The notes below the pieces were generated by a model. The model was not told the DNA's origin. It did no database searches and saw only the letters and a program-made list of their open reading frames with translations. A DNA stretch of 64,000 nucleotides from an uncultured Solirubrobacteraceae bacterium (GTDB taxonomy: Bacteria; Actinomycetota; Thermoleophilia; Solirubrobacterales; Solirubrobacteraceae). The stretch covers positions 1 through 64,000 of the forward strand of contig CADCVR010000096.1 in the NCBI GenBank assembly GCA_902806205.1. Reading direction: 5' to 3'. Positions within the stretch are counted from its first letter, which is position 1, and every line of letters begins with the position of its first letter. Positions 31,164-41,346 of this stretch are shown one piece after another. Position numbers and translations under genes: made by a program.

Positions 31164-32540
31164 TCACGGCGTCGGCGGCTCCGAGCGGGCAGCATAGTCC
31201 TCGACGTTGCGCTGACGCGCGCGCGCCACGCCAAGCGCTCCGGGCGGGATGTCCTTCGTGATGACCGACCCCGCGGCCGTCCAGGCGCCGTCTCCCACGG
31301 TCACGGGCGCGACGAACGACGTGTGCACGGAGCCCTTCACGCCGGCCCCGATGGTCGTGCGGTGCTTCCGGCGGCCGTCGTAGTTCGCGGTGATGGTCCC
31401 CGCCCCGAGGTTGGACCCCGCGCCGACGTCCGCGTCGCCGACGTAGGAGAGATGCGGAACCTTCGCCCCGGGACCGATGTCCGAGTTCTTGACCTCCACG
31501 AACGCCCCGACCTTCGCACCCGCGCGCAGGACGGCGTCGGGGCGCAGGTAGGCGAACGGTCCGACGCTGACGCCGTCCTCGGCCGAGGCCCCTGTCGCGT
31601 AGGAGTGCACGACGCGCACGTCGTCGCCGAGCACCGTGTCGATCAGCGTGGTGAGCGGACCGATGGTGCAGCCCTCCCCCACCCGCGTGCTGCCGCGCAG
31701 CGACGAGCCCGGCTCGATGATGGTGTCCATGCCGACGACCACGTCGGCGTCGACCCTGGTCGTGCCCGGGTCGGCGACGGTGACCCCTGCCTGCATCAGT
31801 GCCACGAGGATCCGCCGCTGCGCCACGGCCTGCACGCTCGCGAGCTGCACCCGGTCGTTGACGCCGAGCACGATCCCCGGGTCGTCGACGGGGTGGGCGG
31901 CGACCCGGGCGCCCTCCGCGCGCAGCGCCGGGAGGGTGTCGGGAAGGTAGTACTCGCCCTGGGAGTTGTCCGCCGGCAGGCCTTCGAGCGCGCGCTCGAG
32001 CGCCTCTGCCTCGAAGCAGAAGATTCCCGTGTTGACCTCGCGGATCGCGAGCTCGGCCGCCGTCGCATCCGCTTCCGTCTTGGTCTCGACGACGCGCAGC
32101 ACGCCGCCCGCGGTGTCGCGGACGACGCGGCCGTAGCCCGAGGGGTCATCGAGCCGCGTGGTGACCATCGTCGCGGCGGCGCCACCCTCGACGTGCGACG
32201 CGACCAGCGCGCGGAGGATGTCGGCCGAGACGAGCGGCACGTCGCCCGAGAGGACGACCACCGGCAGGGACGGCTCGAAGTGCTCGACCGCCGCGCGCAC
32301 CGCTCCACCCGTCCCGTCCGCGACGGGTTGCACCGCGAGCACGACCCCGTCGGGCAGCCGGCCGTCGAGGACGCCGTCGGCCCCGCCCACGACGATGACC
32401 GCCTTCGCACCCGCGTCGCGCGCCGCGAGCACCGGCCAGTGGACCATCGGCCGCCCGCAGACGGGGTGCAGGACCTTCGGGAGCTTGGACCGCATCCGGG
32501 TGCCCTGCCCGGCGGCCATCACGACGGCGGTGAACGACAC
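31164..32540 (-). CDS. glmU: bifunctional N-acetylglucosamine-1-phosphate uridyltransferase/glucosamine-1-phosphate acetyltransferase
   Basis: VVMAAGQGTRMRSKLPKVLHPVCGRPM; left-handed beta-helix C-terminus; TAGGAT 6 nt before GTG start. Confidence 0.97.
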   Translation of the reverse strand: MSFTAVVMAAGQGTRMRSKLPKVLHPVCGRPMVHWPVLAARDAGAKAVIVVGGADGVLDGRLPDGVVLAVQPVADGTGGAVRAAVEHFEPSLPVVVLSGDVPLVSADILRALVASHVEGGAAATMVTTRLDDPSGYGRVVRDTAGGVLRVVETKTEADATAAELAIREVNTGIFCFEAEALERALEGLPADNSQGEYYLPDTLPALRAEGARVAAHPVDDPGIVLGVNDRVQLASVQAVAQRRILVALMQAGVTVADPGTTRVDADVVVGMDTIIEPGSSLRGSTRVGEGCTIGPLTTLIDTVLGDDVRVVHSYATGASAEDGVSVGPFAYLRPDAVLRAGAKVGAFVEVKNSDIGPGAKVPHLSYVGDADVGAGSNLGAGTITANYDGRRKHRTTIGAGVKGSVHTSFVAPVTVGDGAWTAAGSVITKDIPPGALGVARARQRNVEDYAARSEPPTP

Positions 32541-32781
32541 GGGCCGATCCTACGCGGCGCTCCGGCGCTCCCTGCGTCCCGGTCGCCCGCCTCGCTCCCA
32601 GGGGCCCTCCGCCGCTGCCCGCGGGTGCTTGCTCCAGCGGCACCCACTTGCGCACCGGGTCGCACGGACGGACTCCGCGCCGCGCGGGGCGCACGGACGC
32701 GGCTCTCGCATCGGCGCCTGTTCCGCCGCAATGCGCGGGAGCGTCGCCTTGTAGTGCGTACGTTCGCCGTCGGACGGAAGG

Positions 32782-32854
32782 CTGGGGAGCAAGGACTTGA
32801 ACCCTGTTTGCTGGGACCAAAACCCAGTGTCTTGACCAGTTAGACGACTCCCCA
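32782..32854 (-). tRNA. tRNA-Gln (anticodon UUG)
   Basis: Reverse complement TGGGGAGTCGTCTAACTGGTCAAGACACTGGGTTTTGGTCCCAGCAAACAGGGTTCAAGTCCTTGCTCCCCAG folds as a cloverleaf; anticodon loop TTTTGGT. Confidence 0.95.
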
Positions 32855-32930
32855 GAGGTGCTCGGACCCAGAATACCTCTCGCCCGCGCCGACCGACGCG
32901 GGATGCTCGCCTACACGATGGACATCGAGG

Positions 32931-33521
32931 TCAAGGCCGGTCGAGAAGGGAGCCGGGGTTCGTCGCGCGCCGCACGTCCACCGCGTGGCGCAGGTGGCGC
33001 ACCAGCTCCTCGGGCGCGAGGGGGTCGGCCGCGAGCGCCCGGGCGTCGGCGGGCGTGACCAGGCGGCGCTCGGAGCGCAGCATCCCGATTCCGCCACCGC
33101 GGTCGGCCGCGGCCGCCGCGAGGACCGCGAACCCCTCGCCGAGCAAGTCGAACAGCTCCGGGTGCGGACCGTTCAGCGCCAGGAGGAACGGTGAGCCGTC
33201 GGTCGACGGGGCGAAGACGACGTCGAGGCCGTGCCGGAGATCCTCGAGCGCCGTGGTGGCGTGGGCCCGGTCGAGCGCCGGCACGTCGTCGGCGATCAGG
33301 AGGACCGGGCCGTCGTGACCGCGCAGGGCGGCAGCCGCCATGAAGGACGACGTGGCCTCGAACGCCCGCCCGGGCGCGACCCCAGCGGCCCAGCGCCGCG
33401 CACGCGAGACCAGCTCGCCGCGCAGTGCCGCCGCCGGCCCGGCTCCCAGCACGGCGTCGAGCTCCGGGTCGCGATCGGCGCAGAGCGTGCCGAGGACGAC
33501 CGCGGCGAGGTCCGGGCTCAG
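32931..33521 (-). CDS. DUF2064/TIGR04282-type glycosyltransferase-like protein
   Basis: VLLIADDVPALDRAHATTALEDLRHGLDVVFAPSTDGSPFLLALNGPHPELF; start uncertain, overlaps end of the MTAP-family gene. Confidence 0.65.
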   Translation of the reverse strand: MSPDLAAVVLGTLCADRDPELDAVLGAGPAAALRGELVSRARRWAAGVAPGRAFEATSSFMAAAALRGHDGPVLLIADDVPALDRAHATTALEDLRHGLDVVFAPSTDGSPFLLALNGPHPELFDLLGEGFAVLAAAAADRGGGIGMLRSERRLVTPADARALAADPLAPEELVRHLRHAVDVRRATNPGSLLDRP

Positions 33522-34312
33522 TCCCAGGAGAAGTGCGTGCCGGTCGGGGCCACCTCGGTCGAGGGGAGCGCGGAGAGGGCCCCGGCGAGCGCGCCGGCGA
33601 ACGTCTCCGTGCTCGCGCCGACGAGGCGGATGAGCTCCTCCATCGGCGTCGGCGCCTCGGGGTTGACGCCGTTGGCGTAGTCCGTGGCGTAGCCCAGGAG
33701 CGCGAACGGGAGCTTCGCCTCGCCCGCGAGGACCGCCTCGGGCCCGGCGGTCTGCGAGACGGCGGTGACTCCGGCGCCCATCAGCATCCGGATCTCCGCC
33801 TTCGTGTTGAAGCGCGGCCCGTCGACGTGCCCGTAGGTGCCGCCGTCGCGCACGGGCTGCCCGTACTCGCGCGCGCCGGCCAGGAGCGCCTGGCGCAGCG
33901 GCTCGGAGAACGGCCCGTCGAAGATCCAGTGACCCCGGCCCGGTGCGCCGGGCTCGGTGTGCAGGGTGCAGATCGAACCGTCGGGCAGCCGGTTGGAGAG
34001 GAAGAAGAGGTCGTCGAAGACGACGAGCGAGCCGAGCTCGAGCTCCGGGTCGCACGCACCGCAGACCGTCGCGGCGATGACCGCGTCGGCGCCCGCCGCC
34101 GCCAGCGCGGAGATGTTCGCCTGGTGGGTGACCGCGGAGGAGAGCAGCGCGTGGCCCTCGCGGTGGCGCGAGACGTGCACCACGTCGGCTCCCGCGAGGG
34201 TGCCGGTGGTCACCGGAACGGTGCCGAAGCGGGTCTCGACCGGGGCGGGCTCACCCGCCTCGAGACCCGGCAGTGCGTACGTGCCAGAGCCGGTGATGAT
34301 GCCGATGCGCAT
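33518..34312 (-). CDS. S-methyl-5'-thioadenosine phosphorylase / purine nucleoside phosphorylase family
   Basis: MRIGIITGSGTYALPGLE; DGPRFNTKAEIRMLMGAGVTAVSQTAGPEAVLAGE. Confidence 0.92.
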   Translation of the reverse strand: MRIGIITGSGTYALPGLEAGEPAPVETRFGTVPVTTGTLAGADVVHVSRHREGHALLSSAVTHQANISALAAAGADAVIAATVCGACDPELELGSLVVFDDLFFLSNRLPDGSICTLHTEPGAPGRGHWIFDGPFSEPLRQALLAGAREYGQPVRDGGTYGHVDGPRFNTKAEIRMLMGAGVTAVSQTAGPEAVLAGEAKLPFALLGYATDYANGVNPEAPTPMEELIRLVGASTETFAGALAGALSALPSTEVAPTGTHFSWD

Positions 34313-34327
34313 GGCGCCGGATGCTAC

Positions 34328-35578
34328 TCAGCGCCGCGGCACGCGACCCCCGCCCGCGCCGGCCTCGGTGGCCGGCCCACCGCGCTTGGCGACCCCGAGC
34401 ACCCGCATCGCCTTCAGCCCGAGCGAGAGCTTCTCCCGCCCGTCGGTGGAGCCGACGTCGAGCCCCGAGAGGTCTCTGACGCGCTCGAGGCGGTAGCGGA
34501 TCGTGTGGCGGTGGGTGAACAGCCGCTGGGCGGTCCCGGCGACGTTCCCGTCTGCCTCGAGGAACGCCTCGACGGTCTGCACGAGATCGGTCTCGTACTG
34601 GTCGTCGTAGGCCACGAGCGGCTCGACGGTCTCGGCGTAGAAGCGCTGCAGCTCGGCGGGATCCTCGCTCATCGCGGGAAGCAGCAGCCGGTAGGCACCC
34701 GTCTCGTCGAAGGCCATGAGCACCCGGTCGCGATCGCCCTCGGCGACGTTGGCCGCCAGCAGCGCCTCGTTGCCGGCCCGAGCGAGGTCCGCCGCGTCGA
34801 GCGCGACCCGGGAGCGCCCGAGCGCGAACGTGTGGCCCGGGAGCCCCGCCTGCATCTCGCGCAGCACGCCCTCGGCCGCCCGCTGGGCGGCCGCGTCGTC
34901 GGCGCAGGGCACGAGCACCACGACTTCCACCGCCGCGCCCTCCCCCCGCTCGAGGGGGGCGGGTACGGCGACCGCCGCCGTCACCGCCGCCCGCGCGCCG
35001 CGCTCGGCGACCGCGAGCACCCGGGCGCGCCAGCCGTCCTCCACGGGCACCTGCCGGTGCGCGCGAACGACCAGGACGCTCGCCCCGTGCTCGAGATCGA
35101 TGCCGACCGCCGCGGCGCGCTGACAGATCTCCTCCGCCTCGACGACGGCCCGGTCGAGGATCGCGTGGACGAAGGCGGCAGCCGCCTCCTGCGAGGCGCG
35201 CTGGGGCGCGCGCAGCCGCTCGACCTCCGAGGCCACCAGCGTGGTGACGAGCCTGACCAGGCTGCTTCCGGGACCCTCGGGTTCGCGTGCGCGCATGCGC
35301 AGCAGCCCGACGGGCGTGTCGGCCACCCGCAGCTCGACCGTCTCGACGCCCGTGCCGTCGGCGGTGAGCGAGCGCTCGTCGGCCGGGGAGCGCACGTCGA
35401 CCGCCAGGACGGCGCCCGTGCGGTCGACCAGTACGAGGCTGGCGTCGAGCACGCGGGCGGCGGCGCGAACGACGTCGGGGAGGCCTGCACCGGACTCGAC
35501 GGCGTCGGTGATCGCGTCAAGCGCTGCGAAGTCGGGCCCGGCGGGGGACTTGGCCGGGGTGGTCATGGGTTCCGTCAA
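34328..35578 (-). CDS. PucR-family transcriptional regulator
   Basis: C-terminal VEAFLEADGNVAGTAQRLFTHRHTIRYRLERVRDLSGLDV HTH_30. Confidence 0.9.
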   Translation of the reverse strand: MTEPMTTPAKSPAGPDFAALDAITDAVESGAGLPDVVRAAARVLDASLVLVDRTGAVLAVDVRSPADERSLTADGTGVETVELRVADTPVGLLRMRAREPEGPGSSLVRLVTTLVASEVERLRAPQRASQEAAAAFVHAILDRAVVEAEEICQRAAAVGIDLEHGASVLVVRAHRQVPVEDGWRARVLAVAERGARAAVTAAVAVPAPLERGEGAAVEVVVLVPCADDAAAQRAAEGVLREMQAGLPGHTFALGRSRVALDAADLARAGNEALLAANVAEGDRDRVLMAFDETGAYRLLLPAMSEDPAELQRFYAETVEPLVAYDDQYETDLVQTVEAFLEADGNVAGTAQRLFTHRHTIRYRLERVRDLSGLDVGSTDGREKLSLGLKAMRVLGVAKRGGPATEAGAGGGRVPRR

Positions 35579-35579
35579 G

Positions 35580-35804
35580 TCAGGCCTGGATGCGATCCCA
35601 GAACCAGACGACGCCCGCGCCCCCGCCGACGCCGACCAGCAGGAAGGCGGCGAGGACGTACAGGCTCAGAAAGCCGGCCCCCATCCGCTCCCACCAGCGC
35701 GAGTAGGAGGCGACCGCGGGCACGAGGATGAGGCCGATGTAGGCCGTCAAGGCCAGCGCCCCGCAGATCACGGCCACGACGATGGTGATGGTCTCGTTGC
35801 TCAT
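35580..35804 (-). CDS. small two-TM membrane protein
   Basis: MSNETITIVVAVICGALALTAYIGLILVPAVASYSRWWERMGAGF; overlaps the start region of the adjacent gene. Confidence 0.65.
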   Translation of the reverse strand: MSNETITIVVAVICGALALTAYIGLILVPAVASYSRWWERMGAGFLSLYVLAAFLLVGVGGGAGVVWFWDRIQA

Positions 35805-37333
35805 GGCCCGCGCACAGTGTGGCGCACGTGCCCGACGAGGAGCGCGCCGGTCCCGCAGAGCGCGAAGCAGGCGACGCCGAGGCCCGCGCCCGCCACGACG
35901 TCCGACAAGTAGTGGGCGCGCAGGTACATCCGGGTCAGCGCGACGGCCACCACGAGCACGACGGATGCCACGACGATCGCGAGCCGCGCGCCCCACCCCG
36001 GCAGCACGCGGGCCGCGGCGACGGCGATCGCCACCCAGGCCACGCTGTGTGCGACGTGGGCGCTCGGGAAGCTCGCGCTCGCCGTCTCCACCAGGCCGAG
36101 CGGCGGCCGCGCGCGGTCCTCCGAGGCGCGCACGAGCCCCTCGGCCGCGAGCATCAGCACGTAGCCCGAGCCGACCGCCACCGCCTCCATCATCTTGCGC
36201 TGGGCGGCGAGCGCGATGCAGCCGATCGCGGTCGCCGCGAGCGTCACCCAGAGCAGTCCGGCGGTCGAGACGCCCTTCGCGATCTCGGTCAGCCAGCCTG
36301 CGCGGAGATCGTCGGCGGCCATCAGCCCGCGCACGTCGCCGGGAGTCACCTCGCCGGGGCCGAGCGCCACCGCGTAGCCCGCCACCGCGAAGGCGCCGAC
36401 GCCGGCGATCGCGAGCAGGGTCGTGAGCTCGAGCCCGAGGTCGCCGGGAGTCACGCGGTCGAGGGCGAAGCGCGCAGGCTGCTCGCCACGACGCACCAGC
36501 ACCCGGATCACCGGTCCGATCACCGCCCGGCGTTCCTGCGCGGAGACCCACGCACGGGAGCGGGCCCGGTTGGCGGGCACGCGGAAGAACCGCACGAGCG
36601 CCACGATCCCGGCCACCACGATGATCGTGGTTCCCAGCGCGAGCGTCCCGGTCTTCGCGTAGTCCAGAACGGTTCCGAAGCTCCGCCAGAACAGGAATCC
36701 GAGCAGGCAGAACGTGGAGCCCCACAGCCCCGCACCGATGACGTCGTAGGGCAAAAAGCGCCGCAGCGGCATCCCGCTCGACCCCGCGAGGAACGGTGCG
36801 ATCGCGCGCACGAGGCCGACGAAGCGCCCGAGCAGGATCGCCTTGCCGCCGTGCTTGTCGAAGAACCCCTCGACCTTCTCGAGGCGGTCCGGGGTGATCG
36901 AGACCTTCGCGCCGTGCGTCTCGAGGAACTCACGCCCGAGGCGGCGGCCGAGGTAGAAGCTCACCAGGTCGCCGGCGACCGCACAGGCCCACACCAGTGC
37001 GATGAGCGCGACGATGTCGATCTCACCCTGCCCCGCCACGACGCCGCCGACGAGGATCGTCGTCTCGCCCGGGGCCACGAGCCCGACGAACGCCCCGGTC
37101 TCGAGGAACGCCAGGCCGCCGACCAGGAGGTACGTCCACGTCCCGAGCGAGCGGCCGAGATCCTCCAGGAGCCGCTCGAGGTTCGGCAGCTCGAACAGCC
37201 CGAGGCCGTAGAGGAGGGCGCCCGCGACGGCGATCAGCCCGCCGACCAGCAGCGCCGGTTCGAGCTTGCGCCGCCGGAGGAAGAGGAACGCCGCCAGGAC
37301 GGCCGCCCCGGCGAGCCACAGCGGCCTCAGCAT
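35801..37333 (-). CDS. DedA-family / PAP2 phosphatase fusion membrane protein
   Basis: DedA part (ETGAFVGLVAPGETTILVGGVVAGQG) plus PAP2 motifs RARPPLG, SFPSAHVAHS, RMYLRAHYLSDVVAG. Confidence 0.9.
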   Translation of the reverse strand: MLRPLWLAGAAVLAAFLFLRRRKLEPALLVGGLIAVAGALLYGLGLFELPNLERLLEDLGRSLGTWTYLLVGGLAFLETGAFVGLVAPGETTILVGGVVAGQGEIDIVALIALVWACAVAGDLVSFYLGRRLGREFLETHGAKVSITPDRLEKVEGFFDKHGGKAILLGRFVGLVRAIAPFLAGSSGMPLRRFLPYDVIGAGLWGSTFCLLGFLFWRSFGTVLDYAKTGTLALGTTIIVVAGIVALVRFFRVPANRARSRAWVSAQERRAVIGPVIRVLVRRGEQPARFALDRVTPGDLGLELTTLLAIAGVGAFAVAGYAVALGPGEVTPGDVRGLMAADDLRAGWLTEIAKGVSTAGLLWVTLAATAIGCIALAAQRKMMEAVAVGSGYVLMLAAEGLVRASEDRARPPLGLVETASASFPSAHVAHSVAWVAIAVAAARVLPGWGARLAIVVASVVLVVAVALTRMYLRAHYLSDVVAGAGLGVACFALCGTGALLVGHVRHTVRGP

Positions 37334-38196
37334 CGCGTGCCTGCGGCGGCGACGGGCGCGGTGAGCACCAGGCCCGGATGATGGCGGCGCAACGCCTGCG
37401 CGGCGCTCCGCGCGGCCCGGGGGTCGACGAAGAGCCCGAGCACGGTCGGTCCCGAGCCCGAGACGAGCGCGTGGTCGGCCCCGGTGTCGCGCACGTCCGC
37501 CAGCGCGTTCTCGACCGAGGGCAGCAGGGAGATCGTAGCCGGCGCGAGATCGTTGACCACGAGCGCCCGCGGCAGCCCACCCGGGCGCTTCGCGGTCGCT
37601 GCCCGGACCTCCTCGAGCCGCGCCGCGAGGTCGTCCGGGGAGCGCTGGAGGCCGAGCCGGTCGAACTCGCGGTAGACCGCCGGGGTCGGGAGCACGCCGG
37701 GGCTCGGCACCACCAGGACCCAGCGACCGGGCCAGACCGGCGCGAGCGCCGCGAGCTCCTCGCCCGCGCCCGTGGCCAGGTAACGGCCCGGAACCACCTG
37801 CGCGGGCACGTCGGCGCCCAGCCCCGCGGCGATCGAGCGGAGCAGCGCGACGTCCTGCAGCCCCGCCGCGCGCGCGAGGAGCCTGAGCGCGGCCGCCGCG
37901 TCCGCGCTGCCGCCCGCCATCCCGGCTGCCACCGGGATCCGCTTGGTCACGCTGATGGTGACGGGTGGCCCGTCCCAGCCGGTCCGCGCGCGGAACGCCG
38001 CGACGGCGTCGGAGACGATGTTCGGGCCCTCGACCCCGGGGCAGCGCACGCCGTCGGCCTCCCCCCGTTCGAGGCGCAGCTCGTCGGCCAGGTCGACCGC
38101 CTGCATGACCGACACGAGCTCGTGACGACCGTCGGCCTCGCGGGTCCGCCCGACGAAGAGGCAGACGTTGATCTTCGCGGGCGCCCGCTCGGTCAT
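37327..38196 (-). CDS. ispE: 4-diphosphocytidyl-2-C-methyl-D-erythritol kinase
   Basis: APAKINVCLFVGRTREADGRHELVSVM; KRIPVAAGMAGGSADAAAALR. Confidence 0.95.
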   Translation of the reverse strand: MTERAPAKINVCLFVGRTREADGRHELVSVMQAVDLADELRLERGEADGVRCPGVEGPNIVSDAVAAFRARTGWDGPPVTISVTKRIPVAAGMAGGSADAAAALRLLARAAGLQDVALLRSIAAGLGADVPAQVVPGRYLATGAGEELAALAPVWPGRWVLVVPSPGVLPTPAVYREFDRLGLQRSPDDLAARLEEVRAATAKRPGGLPRALVVNDLAPATISLLPSVENALADVRDTGADHALVSGSGPTVLGLFVDPRAARSAAQALRRHHPGLVLTAPVAAAGTRC

Positions 38197-39032
38197 CGCC
38201 GCAGCGCCTCGTGGAGCGCCCGGAACTCCTCGGGCTCGAGGCGCTCGGCGCGCTCGTCGGCCGGGTGGCCCAGGGCCACGAGCGCTTCACGCGCGCGGTC
38301 GCGCAGGTCCGGCGCGGCCCGCGGCCCGAGCTGGAGCGAGCGCGCCAGCGCCTTGCGGCGGTGTGCGAAGGCCTGCTGGACGAGGCGGCGCAGCGCGGGC
38401 TCCGGGGCCGGGCCGTGGCGCTCGAGCAGGACGAGCACCGAGTCGACGTTCGGCACGGGATGAAAGACGGTGCGCGCGACCCTGCGATGCACGCTGACGT
38501 CGCAGGCGAGCTGCGCGAGAACCGACGGGACGCCGTAGGCGGCGGTGCCGGGCTGCGCGGCGAAGCGCCGGCCGACCTCCTTCTGCACCATCGCCACCCA
38601 GCGCGTGACCCGTGGAAGGTCCTCGACCGTCCGCAGGATCGCCCCGGCGGCGATGCCGTAGGGGAGGTTCGCGACGACCCTCGTCGGCTCGGGAACCAGC
38701 GTGGTGAGGTCGAGCTGCATCGCGTCGGAGAAGTGCAGGGTGGCCCGCTCGCCGAACGGGTCGAGCGCGTCGCGCAGCGCGGGCTCCAGCCCGCGGTCGA
38801 GCTCGACGACGTGCGTGTGGGCGACCAGGGGCGCGAGGTGCTCGCTCAGGACGCCGAGGCCCCCGCCGATCTCCAGCACCACGTCGTGCTCGCAGAGCGC
38901 CGCCGCGCGCGCGATGACTCCCAGGATGTTCGAGTCGATCAGGAAGTTCTGCCCGAGGTCGCGCCTGGGCCGCACCCCGAACTGCTTCAAGCGCCGCAGC
39001 GTGGGCTGGCTCGGGAGCTCGGGGACGCTCAC
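38193..39032 (-). CDS. rsmA: 16S rRNA dimethyladenosine transferase
   Basis: RRDLGQNFLIDSNILGVIARAA; VLEIGGGLGVLSEHLA; VANLPYGIAAGAIL. Confidence 0.96.
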   Translation of the reverse strand: MSVPELPSQPTLRRLKQFGVRPRRDLGQNFLIDSNILGVIARAAALCEHDVVLEIGGGLGVLSEHLAPLVAHTHVVELDRGLEPALRDALDPFGERATLHFSDAMQLDLTTLVPEPTRVVANLPYGIAAGAILRTVEDLPRVTRWVAMVQKEVGRRFAAQPGTAAYGVPSVLAQLACDVSVHRRVARTVFHPVPNVDSVLVLLERHGPAPEPALRRLVQQAFAHRRKALARSLQLGPRAAPDLRDRAREALVALGHPADERAERLEPEEFRALHEALRR

Positions 39033-39778
39033 CAGCCGTAGAGCTCCGCGGCGTTGCCCTCCACCTGCGCCTCGAGCTCCGCGTACTCGACCCGGCGCAC
39101 CCCCGCGACGAAGCGCGCCGTGTGAGCGACGTAGGCCGGGACGTTCGGGTGCTTGCGCACAGCCTGCGGCGTGAGGTACGGCGCGTCGGTCTCGACGAGC
39201 AGCCGGTCGGCGGGCACGCGCCGGGCGGCGTCGGCCAGGGCGGCGCTCTTCGGATAGGTGACGTTCCCGGCGAACGAGAACCACCAGCCCGCCCGGACGC
39301 ACTCGTCGACCCGGTCGGCCATCGAGAAGCAGTGCAGCAGCACGCGCACGCCGTCGGCGTGGGCCTTGAGCAGCGTGATCGTGTCGTCGTCCGCGGCACG
39401 GGTGTGGATCACCAGCGGCTTGGCGACCTCGCGCGCGAGTGCGACCTGCGCGAGGAACGCGCGCATCTGCTCCTCCCGCGGCGCGCCGTCGCGGAAGAAG
39501 TCCAGGCCGGTCTCGCCGATCGCGGCGCAGCGTGGGTGCGCCGCGAGGGCGCGGAGATCCTCGAGCGCGGCGTCGTCGAAGCCCTGAGCGCTGTTCGGGT
39601 GCCGCCCGACCGCTGCCCACACCGCGCCGAACCCTTCGGCCGCCGCCAGCGCGCTGCGGTTCGATCGCTCGTCGGTGCCGACGGTCAGGATCTTCGTCAC
39701 CCCGGCCTCCCGGGCCGCCGCCACGAGCTCGTCGTCGGGCGGGGCGCAGGAGTCCAGGTGCGTGTGGGCGTCGATCAC
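39029..39778 (-). CDS. TatD-family hydrolase
   Basis: VIDAHTHLDSCAPPDDELV; AIGETGLDFFRDGAPREEQ; LLVETDAPYLTPQ. Confidence 0.94.
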   Translation of the reverse strand: MIDAHTHLDSCAPPDDELVAAAREAGVTKILTVGTDERSNRSALAAAEGFGAVWAAVGRHPNSAQGFDDAALEDLRALAAHPRCAAIGETGLDFFRDGAPREEQMRAFLAQVALAREVAKPLVIHTRAADDDTITLLKAHADGVRVLLHCFSMADRVDECVRAGWWFSFAGNVTYPKSAALADAARRVPADRLLVETDAPYLTPQAVRKHPNVPAYVAHTARFVAGVRRVEYAELEAQVEGNAAELYGW

Positions 39779-41292
39779 GCCGGGGCGGCGTCGTGCTTGG
39801 GAAACAGCGGGGCGAGCCTGTCGACCGCGGTGACGGCGCCGGCGCCGAACGCCGCGGCCGCCCAGGAGTCGTCCGGGGCGCCGAGCGCCGCGAGCAGCCG
39901 CGCGGCCGTCGCCGGCAGGTAGGCCGCGAGCAGGACGGTCACGGTGCGCAGCCCCTCGACGAGCGTCGCGAGGGCGACGTCGAGCTGCTCTCGGCGTGCC
40001 GGGTCCTTGGCGAGCTTCCACGGCGCCTGCTCCTCGACGTAACGGTTCAGGCGCCGCACCCGGGCCCAGATCGCCTCGAGCGCCTGCGTGAGCTCGCCGC
40101 GGTCGATTCTCGCGGCGACCTCACCCGCCAGCCCGTCGAAGTCCTCGCGGAGCTCCAGCGCGTCCCCCGCCGGCACCGCGCCGTCGCGGTACTTGACGAC
40201 CATCGCGCTCACCCGGCTCGCGAGGTTGCCGAAGTCGTTGGCCAGCTCGGTCTCGTAGCGCTGCTCGAAGGCCGCGGGGGAGACCGACCCGTCACCACCG
40301 AAGGCGACGTCGCGCAAGACGTAGAAGCGCAGGGAGTCGACCCCGAAGCGCTCGATGATCGCGAACGGGTCGAGGACGTTGCCGAGCGACTTGCTCATCT
40401 TCTCGCCGTCCATGAGCAGGTATCCGTGCACGAGGATGTGGCGCGGGACCGGGAGGCCCGCGGCCATCAGCAGCGCGGGCCAGAAGACGCAGTGGAACTT
40501 GAGGATGTCCTTGCCGACGATGTGGAAGTCCGCCGGCCAGAAGCGCTGGGTCAGGTCTTCACCGGGGACGGCGTACTCGAGCGCGGTGTAGTAGTTCAGG
40601 AGCGCGTCGAACCACACGTAGAAGACGTGCGCCGGGTCCCAGGGCACCTGGACGCCCCACTGCAGCTTCGCGCCGCGCGAGAGCGAGACGTCCTGCAGGC
40701 CGCCCTCGATGAAGGCGAGCGCCTCGTTGCGGCGGGCGGGCGGCAGCACGAAGTCCGGCTGTTCGGCGTAGAGCGCCTCGAGACGCGCCTGGAACGCGGA
40801 GAGCTTGAAGAACCAGTTCTCCTCGCTCTCGCGCGTGAGCTCGATGTGGTGGACCGGGCACTTCGAGCCGTCCTCCACCTCGTTCTCGGTCTTGAAGTCC
40901 GCGCAGCGCGGGCAGTACCAGCCCTCGTAGCGGCCGAGCTCGACGTAGCCGTTGTCCTTGACGGCCTGCAGCAGGCGCTGCACGCCCGCCTTGTGCTCCG
41001 GGTCGGTCGTGCGGATGAAGAAGTCGTTGGAGGCGCCGAGCTGCGGCGCGAGCGCCTTGAAGCGCTCCGCGTTCTCGTCGGCGAGGGCCTGCGGAGTGAC
41101 GCCGAGCTTCTCCGCGGCGAGCGCGACCGGCTCGCCGTGCTCGTCGGTACCCGTCAAGAAGAAGACGTCGTCGCCCCGCTGGCGGTGGTGGCGGGCCATC
41201 ACGTCGGCCGCGATCGTCGTGTACGCGTGCCCCAGGTGCGGGGCGCCGTTGACGTAGTAGATCGGGGTGGTGACGGTGAAGGACATGGCCAC
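39775..41292 (-). CDS. metG: methionyl-tRNA synthetase
   Basis: FTVTTPIYYVNGAPHLGHAYTTIAADV; DGEKMSKSLGNVLDP. Confidence 0.97.
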   Translation of the reverse strand: MAMSFTVTTPIYYVNGAPHLGHAYTTIAADVMARHHRQRGDDVFFLTGTDEHGEPVALAAEKLGVTPQALADENAERFKALAPQLGASNDFFIRTTDPEHKAGVQRLLQAVKDNGYVELGRYEGWYCPRCADFKTENEVEDGSKCPVHHIELTRESEENWFFKLSAFQARLEALYAEQPDFVLPPARRNEALAFIEGGLQDVSLSRGAKLQWGVQVPWDPAHVFYVWFDALLNYYTALEYAVPGEDLTQRFWPADFHIVGKDILKFHCVFWPALLMAAGLPVPRHILVHGYLLMDGEKMSKSLGNVLDPFAIIERFGVDSLRFYVLRDVAFGGDGSVSPAAFEQRYETELANDFGNLASRVSAMVVKYRDGAVPAGDALELREDFDGLAGEVAARIDRGELTQALEAIWARVRRLNRYVEEQAPWKLAKDPARREQLDVALATLVEGLRTVTVLLAAYLPATAARLLAALGAPDDSWAAAAFGAGAVTAVDRLAPLFPKHDAAPA

Positions 41293-41299
41293 CTGGAGG

Positions 41300-41346
41300 C
41301 TAGGAGACTGTTGCGGTGTTCGCGTGGTCGCTCGGTACCACCTCGC
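41300..41346. repeat. left-end fragment of TIR element family (copy E)
   Basis: CTAGGAGACTGTTGCGGTGTTCGCGTGGTCGCTCGGTACCACCTCGC resembles the left end of copy B. Confidence 0.65.

Noticed and set aside
33425-35731. 768-aa + strand ORF (and similar giants such as 39439-41775 +, 45159-47597 -, 51139-53424 -, 18932-20731 +)
   Set aside because: Antisense shadow ORFs of high-GC coding genes (mtnP/PucR, metG, glyS, NhaD-type gene, mfd); low-complexity Arg/Ala/Gly-rich or charged compositions with no domain signature.
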